Shown: piece after piece, positions 57,601-64,000 of the stretch
How positions within the stretch are numbered: the first letter of the stretch is position 1
Layout of the letters: every line of letters starts with the position of its first letter
Assembly: GCA_930367205.1 (NCBI GenBank)
Contig: OV884009.1
Location: forward strand, 119,363,454 to 119,427,453
Origin: Acanthosoma haemorrhoidale
Lineage: Eukaryota; Arthropoda; Insecta; Hemiptera; Acanthosomatidae
Reading direction: 5' to 3'
Length of the DNA stretch: 64,000 nt
Notes under the pieces: generated by a model
Database searches by the model: none
What the model was told of the DNA's origin: nothing
Seen by the model: only the letters and a program-made list of their open reading frames with translations
Position numbers and translations under genes: made by a program

Positions 57601-57756
57601 CAAACTTGCATTATTACCTTTATTATTATTTTCTTTTTTATTTTTTATGTTTAGGAATTTCGAGTTTATTAAAGATACATTTGATCCTGAATCGTAAATT
57701 CCCCAAAGGTTTATTTTGTTTTCTATAGTTAGTTTGACTTTTATTAATGGCGTCAT
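54628..57756 (-). CDS. pol: Pol polyprotein of element E
   Basis: 1042 residues counted from the ATG at 57756; the fusion product would enter by -1 frameshifting a little upstream. Protease: YDSGSNVSLI, catalytic Asp at residue 22. RT: SRLCIDFRDINK, TTLDINSAFWSIPL, LPFGLKTAPAIFQRIL and FIDD at residues 343-346 (56719-56730), a variant of YxDD. RNase H: IYTDASIEGLGAVL, LECLAIKEAI, YSDHKPLE. Integrase: HKDMCH and CSNCKVC zinc finger, a D,D,E core in the region of MSIDTIGGFG, LSDQYPG and NGLNERLNQT, then a C-terminal GPYKI module. No stops or frameshifts. The length is normal for Ty3-type Pol. A start at the ATG itself by reinitiation is the alternative, since TAATG overlaps the gag stop. Confidence 0.95.
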   Translation of the reverse strand: MTPLIKVKLTIENKINLWGIYDSGSNVSLINSKFLNIKNKKENNNKGNNASLITINGVQKTNGLTTLKLKIFNIEKNMDVHIIDNEYFKYDFLIGLDTIKEFKLIQDENLKIFQQNEENANEEKNLVNFNEHIKEENFIANMDHLSDNQKYEINKTIDTYKSVFAKDKYDVGTVNKYEAHIDLLVDKYCSKRPYKCSLEDRTEIGEQVTKLLDKNLIEESYSPFAAPVTLAFKKGENKRSRLCIDFRDINKIVIPQAQPFPLIDDLMIKTRNCKFFTTLDINSAFWSIPLRIEDRHKTGFVTQEGHYQWTCLPFGLKTAPAIFQRILSNILRKNKLTQFVVNFIDDLLIFSKSFEEHVKHIELLLDAIKKEGFRLKFTKCKFAAESAQYLGHIIENNTIRPIKDNLISVKNFPIPKTQKNVRQFLGKINFYHEYIPNCAIILDPLHNLLRKNVQFSWSIKCQESFEKIKKLLCSQPILEIYDKNLPIVIYTDASIEGLGAVLKQIQENGKQKPVAYFSKKLNEAQKKKKAIYLECLAIKEAIRYWQYWLIGKSFTVYSDHKPLENMNIKARPDEELGDLTYYLSQYDFNIKYAPGKYNLEADCLSRNPVLAPEDNKKEQLKIVNLIKLSDITQDQSGNQELLNKTGLTKKNDVYYKKIKDKEKILLSEEFSIKFIQNVHKDMCHIGIKQMQNKIGPLYTAKNLTKNIKNICSNCKVCIKNKSRGQTKFGLMSHLGPATKPFEIMSIDTIGGFGGSRSTKKYLHLLVDHYTRYAFIHTSKTQNATDFIKLVNEVIETSEIGTILSDQYPGINSKEFKNFLKEKKIPIIFTAVNSPFSNGLNERLNQTIVNKIRCKINERTQKTAWTTIARVCIDKYNNTEHSVTGFTPSYLLHGTDFKIVPNELKRDIANRDWIKDKEKALHNTIKSHTYNKQLFDKHRKDHEFNENDMVYIENGNKLNRKKLDELRIGPYKIIEKISNSIYRINTGHKKPNQIYSTFQNLSLVFRTIPSKGCPISKKVFFLCKYFRFWGGGDVKKMYFFNLN

Positions 57757-58856
57757 TACTCGTTTTTTTGATCTGATTCGTTCAATTCGGATTCTATTAC
57801 TGAATTGTTTACGTGTCTAATATTTTTTGTACCTTTATCATTTTTTTTATTGAACCAGCAAGCGGTTTCTGCGTGGAATCTTTTCCCCTTATTTAATTTT
57901 TCGCATGTTGTGCATGGTGTTTTATTTTTATCTTCCGCGTTTGTACCGGTTTTTTTATTAAAAGATTTTTTTCTCACCATGTGTTCATATTTGTTCAACT
58001 CGTTGAATAAATCTGAAGTTTCTCTTATCATTTCTCTATCAATTCTGTTTAAAATGAATTCTGGAAGTCCTGCTGCAATGAGATCGATGAGAGTTCCCTT
58101 ATCTATTGTTTGTCGCATATCTATTAAAAGTTTTTCTTTTCTTAGTGCATAATCTATTAAAGGTCCTTCTCTGTATTTGAAATGTAGTGCATAGGTAACT
58201 GGGTTCCAGCCTTTTGCAGCGAATGTTTCAGAAAAGTTCTTTTTCCATTCATCCCATGTCCCATGCACTGTTAATTTTGTAAACATTGAGCTGAACCAAT
58301 CTTTGCAGGACCCTTCCATGAAGAATCGGAGTACTTCAACTTTTTGGGAGTCTTCATTTATATTAAATCGATTGCATTCTTGTTCAAAAATTTCCATCCA
58401 TCGGCTTGGGTTTGGATTTTGACTTGTGAATCTGTCGATAATGAATTTCTCTGTTATGTGTTTTAAATTGTTAGCTCGTGGATTTTCAATTAATGTTTTA
58501 AGTAGTGTATTTAAAGTACTTACGTCTGCATGTCCAGCAGTTATATTTTCTGTTTTGATATTTTCTAGGTATACGTCATCAAATTGTAAATTTTCTTCTT
58601 CATCTACATAAGTTTCTTTGATTTCCTTTGTCAATTTTATCCAGATATTACGCTCGTGGTGCCTTTTTTTCAACGAATTTTTTACCTTCTTTAAAGCGTT
58701 AGTGGCGATTAATTGTTCATGGAGGTTTGCATTTTGCAATTCTTCTGGGATTTTGAAAATTCTATCATCCTCGGTAGTTATCGAGGTTATGCCAATTACA
58801 TTACTTTTTCCGTCTGTTGTTGGGATTACTTTGAAACAGAATTGTAGCTTTTCCAT
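57756..58856 (-). CDS. gag: Gag polyprotein of element E
   Basis: 366 residues starting at an ATG 47 nt after the LTR. The central part has a retrotransposon Gag-type capsid (NPNPSRWMEIFEQECNRF, GTWDEWKKNFSETFAAKGW). The only zinc-finger-like motif is C315-C318-H328-C333 (C-X2-C-X9-H-X4-C), a wider spacing than the classic CCHC knuckle of A-D. The C-terminus ends DQKNE at TAA, which overlaps the pol ATG as TAATG. Intact, with a low-GC codon bias unlike elements A-D. It would assemble particles and package element RNA. Confidence 0.93.
   Translation of the reverse strand: MEKLQFCFKVIPTTDGKSNVIGITSITTEDDRIFKIPEELQNANLHEQLIATNALKKVKNSLKKRHHERNIWIKLTKEIKETYVDEEENLQFDDVYLENIKTENITAGHADVSTLNTLLKTLIENPRANNLKHITEKFIIDRFTSQNPNPSRWMEIFEQECNRFNINEDSQKVEVLRFFMEGSCKDWFSSMFTKLTVHGTWDEWKKNFSETFAAKGWNPVTYALHFKYREGPLIDYALRKEKLLIDMRQTIDKGTLIDLIAAGLPEFILNRIDREMIRETSDLFNELNKYEHMVRKKSFNKKTGTNAEDKNKTPCTTCEKLNKGKRFHAETACWFNKKNDKGTKNIRHVNNSVIESELNESDQKNE
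57762..57768 (-). promoter_or_regulatory. -1 ribosomal frameshift slippery site of element E
   Basis: Minus strand: gag frame ...CAA-AAA-AAC-GAG-TAA, giving the canonical heptamer A_AAA_AAC in the correct zero frame. After a -1 slip the next codons CGA-GTA-ATG-ACG are open and lead straight into pol. No strong stimulatory stem was identified by eye. Confidence 0.8.
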
Positions 58857-58903
58857 TTTATAATTTTCTTATAACCCTTGTAATTTAAACGGGAATGTCG
58901 TTT
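58857..58903 (-). other. Leader and primer region of element E, tRNA not identified
   Basis: The minus strand after the LTR reads AAACGACATTCCCGTTTAAA. There is no TGG start, so it does not look like a standard tRNA 3'-end site. Priming may use an internal tRNA region or the LTR end may be misplaced by a few bases. Confidence 0.4.
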
Positions 58904-59263
58904 TATAATGGTTCTTAGGGACGACAGAAAAACAAGGTTGTGTTGCTCTGTAAAACAAAGTTTATTTTCCTTTAATTGTTAATTACTTTACGGGTTTACA
59001 AATAAAATCAGTCATATTAAAAATCAGTAAGTCATACCTGTAAAACAAAGAAACGACATTCAATGTTTATTCTCCTGTCGATTCGGTTTGTTTTATAATA
59101 ACAAATAATTAAGTCAAATATTAAGTTTAGCTTGCTTTCACTGCTTGCCTAACACTCACGTAACCTCCCTGCTGATAACGCTAGTATCATTCTCTTCAAC
59201 GCCTGCATTATCTACGTTGGTGCGGCGTGCTAATTCAAATTAAAGAAATACATTTTCTTTACA
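58904..59263 (-). repeat. 5' LTR of element E
   Basis: 360 bp, no difference seen from 54302-54661. It would start antisense transcription toward lower coordinates, against the channel gene. Confidence 0.93.
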
Positions 59264-59267
59264 TGTA

Positions 59268-60160
59268 TTTAAAACGTTTTTAAATCGGTTTTACTAATAT
59301 TCAAATCCCTAGCTCTGCCTAATCCCATTTGGCAGATGTAATGTCTTTGTGATGAAAGATTTGTTTGGAATTATGGATCAATGCCAAGTTGTTGTGAGTA
59401 GAAACCACGGAACCCTTGAAATTTGGAGTCAGATTCAAAGCAGCGTTTATTTAACAGCTATATCAAGCAGTTGTTCAGGTAAACTTTATCACTATTTCTT
59501 AAACTTCAAATGACAAAAAAAATTTAATGGATGCAGTGCGAGATAATAGTACCGCAAAATTACTTATGTTTACATTATTAATATATTATATTAGCCAAAG
59601 AAAAACTGTACCGGACAAATGGGGATTCAAAGCCTTGAGTTTTGCCCAGTATATAACAGAGCACGAGCGAGGATTGTCTCAATGAGAATTATCTTTGGCT
59701 AAACTCTTCACATTAGTGTAAGCTTGGCACTAAGATAGGAACGAATGGAGACACCATCTAGCTCAATCTAAATTACCCAGAGCTAGTTGTCTCTGTTACG
59801 ACAATATATGAAAATACAAGATATATATATATATATAAATCGCTTTTATACTCTCAATTTCACCAATTATCAATTTTTTGTAGGATATATACCAAAAATA
59901 AAATAAGGAATAAGTTTTACTTGCTTATGCAGCAGTGTAAAAAAAAATTCGTATTTTTTGATTTAGTATTTACTGGACTGTGATTAAACTGCAAGATATC
60001 TACCAGAGAGTTACTCATTAACTGTTAACTAAGATACGAGTGGAAGTATCTGTCAGAGTATCAAGGGTAGAGACCAATTCATACCGGTAATGCTAGATGA
60101 AATGCAACGATATTTAAAAAATAAAAATCTCATATTTAATGTAGGTAAAGTTGTTATGAA
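59268..60160. other. AT-rich intron sequence
   Basis: No coding similarity. One short (AT)n run at about 59820-59836. Confidence 0.6.
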
Positions 60161-60164
60161 CTAC

Positions 60165-60640
60165 AGGGATTTCTATAAGGTATCTCGTTGGCTGCAAGGA
60201 CGTTTTCAAGGTTTACAGCAGTCTACAAAGACTTCTATAAGGTATCTTATGGGCTGCAACGACTTGTGGTAGGTATATTGCAATCTAATGTACAAGAACT
60301 TTTATAAGGTATCATATGGGGAGCAAGGACTTGTGTCAGTTCTGTTCAGTGCTGTAAGGGCCACGATAAGATATACTCTGGTCTGTATGGATTTTTATAA
60401 AGTATGTTATGGGTCGTAACGATTCCAGCTCGCTCCCTCACGGGGTGCGAGGACTTTTTAGGGTATCTTTTGAGCTGCAACGATTTCTGTATGGGCTTTA
60501 GATTTTTGCTTTTGTATCGTAGAAACACGTTTATTAGGGTCTCTAGACTTCTGTGAAATCTGGTTGATTTCAAAGAGTTCTCTCAGATCTCTGGTCGGTC
60601 ACAAGGAGTTCTGGAAGGTCTCATAAAAACCCGTACAATA
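60165..60640. repeat. Diverged tandem repeat, about 60-bp period
   Basis: Variants of TTTCTATAAGGTATCTTATGG followed by GCTGCAACGACTT recur at about 60174, 60237, 60305, 60399 and 60459, with weaker copies up to 60625. Spacing varies (60-94 bp), so it is old. Confidence 0.6.
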
Positions 60641-60896
60641 CATGAATTACTAGAAGTAGAATAATTTTTTCGACCATACTTGAAACGGACCTTCTCTTTT
60701 CCTTTTAAATAAGACTTTTCAAACAATTATAATAATTATTTCGAGTTTAGTATCTGTGCATTTCGTATGTGACCCAATAATGAAACCTAAAAAATATATA
60801 AGATATCTAACTTAGCATTTTAGCCATCCAATAAAAATTTCACTTTATAAAATTCACTACGGGTGATATATATGTATATTTTTTTTTTTATTTCAG

Positions 60897-61038
60897 ACAT
60901 TGCCCAAGAGGTTATATATGCCTTCGAGTGGGAGAGAATCCTAATCACGGCTATACAAGCTTTGATAATTTTCTATGGTCAATGTTAACAACATTTCAAC
61001 TGATAACATTAGATTATTGGGAAAACGTTTATAACATG
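60897..61038 (+). CDS. NaCP60E: DSC1/NaCP60E-type channel, exon with domain I pore loop
   Basis: 142 nt: one base completing Arg, then 47 codons with CPRGYICLRVGENPNHGY and the pore helix and filter (FDNFLWSMLTTFQLITLDYW). The Asp in TLDYWE is the domain I residue of the selectivity filter (DEEA in DSC1, DEKA in para). NPNHGYTSFDNF is typical of the DSC1 type. The acceptor follows a long T tract (TTTCAG). The exon ends after ATG at GTTAGTAA, phase 0. Confidence 0.94.
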
Positions 61039-61833
61039 GTTAGTAAATTAATTTTTATATAAAAAAAACTCCAGCATCTGAATGCCTTCCACTTTTTTCA
61101 TAAACAACAATCTCTGAAAAAAATTAGTATATTTATTCATTTATAAAATGTTTGGAACTTTTAGGGTTTTGCCGTTTCCTTTTTGAATCAATACTGTAAT
61201 ACAAGGCGGCAACTGTTAGATATGGCACGTTAAATTAAAAAATATATCTCTCGGTGTATATTATTTGATGTTTAAACTTTGAGAGAGTTAAAAATGTATG
61301 CACGTTAGCGATGATTCATTCGTGCAATAATAATCGAAATTTGTATCAATTCAAATATAAATTAATAAATTAAAAAAAAACACTTATATTTATCATAAAC
61401 AATAATGTATATAAAAGTATGAAAAGTTAAAAAATCGAATTATATTGTATTTCGATAGGCAATCTTTATGCAAGTGTAATAATGCATTGTTTAATTATTT
61501 TCATGTAATAATGTTCCTTATTTGTGCTTTTGTCAGTAGCGCTTAATGTAAATTATTGTAAGAGAACTAATTTGTAAAAAGTAAACAATGTCATGACGCA
61601 GGCCTATTGACATTTGCGAGCTTTTGTAAATAAAGCGTTATTCATTCTTTCATTCATTCTGGACAGAGTAGGTCACCAAGTTGGGCGTGCCCAGCAATTA
61701 GTAATACAAAAAAAGAAATACATTAACTATACATTTCCAATAATAAAGAAATACGGACATTCCATTTTATTCCAGTATGTAGTAATTATTTTTGTATTAA
61801 TAGCGATGAATATTGTTATTTTGTTTTTTTAAG
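61039..61833 (+). other. Channel intron (795 bp) with a LINE 3' tail
   Basis: GT-AG, phase 0. At about 61590-61655, TTTGTAAATAAAGCG followed by ATTC repeats looks like the end of a plus-strand CR1/jockey-type LINE. Confidence 0.65.
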
Positions 61834-61968
61834 GTGATAGCATCATGTGGCCCATTCAGCGTTATTTTCTTTACTGTAGTAGTTTTCTTTGGATCATTTT
61901 ATCTGATCAATTTGATGTTGGCTGTAGTTGCTTTGAGTTACGAAGAAGAAGCAGAAATTACACAAGAG
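61834..61968 (+). CDS. NaCP60E: DSC1/NaCP60E-type channel, exon with domain I S6
   Basis: 45 codons in phase 0: [20 protein letters not shown], then [20 protein letters not shown] and EITQE. This is the S6 helix and the start of the domain I-II cytoplasmic linker. [14 protein letters not shown] is a DSC1 signature; para has AIVAMSYDELQK. The acceptor is TTTTTTTAAG and the donor GAG|GTAACTAA. No further channel exon was found up to 64000, so the next intron is at least 2 kb. Confidence 0.94.
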
Positions 61969-62780
61969 GTAACTAATGTCCACGTACTAGCGCCGGCACC
62001 ATTTTACATATAGATAAATAAATATAAAGACAACATTCATTTTATCAATTATAATCATTTCACATAGAATGATAAATAATATTTCCATCTTATGTAAGAT
62101 TTCATTATTGACACATAACTTCAATCAGCAAGTAAACACAGGTTAAATACAAAAATTGACATTGTTGGTAAATTAGTTAGTGTTGAGACAAAGGGAAAAA
62201 AATGTTTTAATAATTTGAAACGGTTTTATAATTTAATAGATTGTTGCTTGTAATTTTAATTGACAAAAAACTTTAAGAGTAATCAAATCGAAAATCACGA
62301 CGAGAACAAAAAAGAATTAACATAAATACAACAATAGACCTTTAGGATGTTGAAATGGCTCTGAAATTAGTGATTAATCGACATTTTTTTACCTGATCAA
62401 ATCGTATACTACTTACCTACAGAGGAAAGTAGGCTATATTCCTCACTCTAGGGGAAATTGAATTTTCACCTAACCACGGTTATTGCTAGAAGTTCGCCAT
62501 ATATACGTTTTGAATCTACATATCATAAGGTACCACACCATTAAAAATTAATTGGTAATTAAGAAAAAAATCTGATGTATATGACCTATATGTATTTTTC
62601 TGGAGGCATAGTGGTAGCCACTTTTCCCGGCCTGATGGGGTAAAGGTATTATAGCCTTAGTAAAGGCTGTTATGTGTGGAATTACAAGGTTACAATTTAT
62701 TATTATTCCATGAATAATAATACAAATGAACATTAAACCAGGGTTAGGATTTGAAACTGTGTTATAGTTCTTCCTGAATT
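61969..62780. other. AT-rich sequence after the S6 exon
   Basis: No feature recognised; presumably intron. Confidence 0.55.
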
Positions 62781-62794
62781 GTTGCGAAGAAACT

Positions 62795-63262
62795 TTTCAC
62801 ATGATAGTGTATAGGTGTTTTAAGGATATCAAAAAACGTGTCAAAGTTCACCTTGTTGTTCTAGCCATCCAAATATATTCTGACTTCCTAGGACTAATAT
62901 TCGGATTCCGTTCTCTAAAGGACACCACCCAGTCTTTGCCTGCCATCTTTGGCTCTTGCGCTATGTCAAATGGAATACTAATGTACATAGGCCCTTTACT
63001 GTAATTCCATAAATTCACTTTTCCACTTGAGAAATATAATTAGGGATTTCTTGTTCTCGTTCCTCATTGAACACAATCCTTAAGCTTCCTAAAACCTTTT
63101 TGCCATCAACTGTATCTCTATTTTTTTCTAGAACTCTTCTTTTTAGCGTATTACATGGAACATTAAATTACTTTGTTGCTGTAGAAAAAGGAATTTTATC
63201 ATTCTTTACTGCTTCAATCGCATTTTGCATCTCAACTGGATCCCTTGATTGTTGATTTGATT
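62795..63262 (-). pseudogene. pogo/Tigger-like transposase N-terminal fossil
   Basis: On the minus strand broken frames read MQNAIEAVKNDKIPFSTATK, FNVPCNTLKRRVLEKN and, after a frame change, an AGKDWVVSFRERNPNISPRK stretch. This order (HTH_psq-like helix-turn-helix, then the CENP-B-type second DNA-binding domain with W..SF..RNP..S.R) is that of pogo/Tigger transposases. Stops and frame changes are present and the DDE domain is absent. Confidence 0.65.
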
Positions 63263-63269
63263 TCTAGAA

Positions 63270-63842
63270 ATATTTTCTAGGCAACTTGACCAAGTGGCTA
63301 TAGCACTCAGTTTTCAATCGGGTTTTTGTATTAAATGGTAATAAATAATGTAATCCGAAGGTCCCATCACCTAGTCCCTTTACATTATATAATTTTTTAA
63401 CAACAAAAATAAAGTATGTTAGTTTTTAGTTATGCACTCCTTAAAATGCATAAGTTATGCAGTAAAAGGAGCAACCCTCAGAAAACATCATATTCGGTTT
63501 ATAATATTCATTTAAAAAAAAATAATACTCATAGTGGTTGAGGTAAAGAAAAAAATAATTAATTCAATATCTTTACAGAGGGGCATCATTACAGGATTTT
63601 TAATAACTTAAAGTCAATCTGTAGTATTATGCACCAAATAATGAATTAACTAACTCTCGTTGGGGTAAACAGGTCAAAAATTAACTGTGGGACCCTATAT
63701 CTGCATTAGTAGTTCACAGAAGAAACTATCAACCTAAAAGAAACAAAGAGGTCCTATATGTACAGGCCAGAAGACGTAGTTTAATCAGTGATAGAAAAAA
63801 ACCATTACTCTTCGTATGAGTGAGGCTACCAGAATGATAATA
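63270..63842. other. Unassigned sequence
   Basis: AT-rich, no recognised gene or repeat. Confidence 0.5.
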
Positions 63843-64000
63843 TACGAGGGGATACCCAAAATAAACCGATGTACGAGTATGTAGCAGAGTCGTCGGTACG
63901 ACCGTATAAAGCAACTTTTCACCAGTCATAATGTCAAGACACTAGAGAGGGTTCCGTTCTGCTTGCGTTAATTTATTTGTTACATTTGTTATGCGCGCTC
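63843..64000 (+). mobile_element. Probable 5' end of a mariner-like element, runs off the window
   Basis: After a TA dinucleotide the sequence TACGAGGGGATACCCAAAAT resembles the terminal inverted repeat of insect mariners of the TACGAGGG type. The following 130 bp would be the 5' leader before the transposase ATG, which is not reached. Confidence 0.4.

Larger units (their letters stand above)
54302..59263 (-). mobile_element. Intact Ty3-like LTR retrotransposon E (4962 bp)
   Basis: Two 360-bp LTRs (54302-54661 and 58904-59263) look identical, and TGTA flanks the element at 54298-54301 and 59264-59267. The gag (366 codons) and pol (1042 codons) ORFs are uninterrupted and linked by a -1 frameshift signal. 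A G-rich polypurine tract (ten G, then AGA) precedes the 3' LTR. It lies antisense within a channel-gene intron. Identical LTRs and open frames mean a very recent insertion that may still be active. It is not closely related to A-D: its PR, RT and integrase differ clearly, it has no CCHC of the usual spacing and no tRNA-Phe site. Confidence 0.96.
49814..60896 (+). other. Channel intron (11083 bp) with LINE copy 3 and Ty3 element E
   Basis: GT-AG intron. About 8.2 kb of it is two antisense retroelements. The rest is AT-rich; 49814-50816 shows nothing recognisable. Confidence 0.85.

Noticed and set aside
40211..61968. para-type sodium channel
   Set aside because: Several diagnostic positions ([35 protein letters not shown]) fit DSC1/NaCP60E and not para. 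The selectivity residues of domains II-IV, which would settle it, are not in the window.

Overview
The window is nuclear DNA from an arthropod, most likely an insect. It carries six exons of a DSC1/NaCP60E-type voltage-gated cation channel gene on the + strand, with GT-AG introns and matching phases, inside sequence dominated by insect-type transposable elements (Ty3/mdg4 LTR elements, jockey-like and R1-like LINEs, mariner and pogo fossils, a tRNA-derived SINE). No bacterial-style operons, rRNA genes or CRISPR arrays are visible. The insect order cannot be fixed from this sequence alone.

Region 1-21297 is a block of four related Ty3/mdg4 (gypsy-type) retrotransposons: A and B on the minus strand, C and D on the plus strand. 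They are joined end to end, with only 8, 24 and 20 bp of TA-rich sequence between neighbours. Each has 180-189 bp AGTTAA...TTAACT LTRs, a primer-binding site matching the 3' end of tRNA-Phe, a gag with CCHC knuckles, and a pol ordered protease, RT, RNase H, integrase. None has an env. In all four, gag and pol are in the same frame and separated by a single conserved UGA, followed by a strongly conserved stretch of about 34 nt. This suggests stop-codon readthrough. C is the best preserved (identical LTRs, one frameshift); A, B and D are broken.

Region 21298-40210 is mostly non-coding. It holds a decayed mag-like Ty3 element (F) with one LTR, another Ty3 remnant (G), and an interrupted jockey-like LINE (copy 1). 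Lodged in that LINE are a structured poly(A) fragment and three tandem 617-bp copies of the 3' end of an R1-like LINE. Further on are a short second LINE fragment, an unnamed dispersed repeat and a 140-bp GA microsatellite.

Region 40211-61968 is part of the channel gene. The six exons encode domain I from just before S1 to the end of S6, including the S4 voltage sensor and the pore loop. The N-terminus and domains II-IV lie outside the window. The introns contain two jockey-like LINEs (copies 2 and 3) with target-site duplications, a mariner fossil, tRNA-SINE pieces, a 46-bp minisatellite, and an intact Ty3-like element E. E has identical 360-bp LTRs, a TGTA target duplication, full gag and pol ORFs and a canonical A_AAA_AAC -1 frameshift site. 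E and LINE copies 2 and 3 all lie antisense to the gene.

Region 61969-64000 is intronic or intergenic. It holds a pogo/Tigger-like transposase fossil on the minus strand and, at the right edge, what looks like the terminal inverted repeat of a mariner that runs out of the window.
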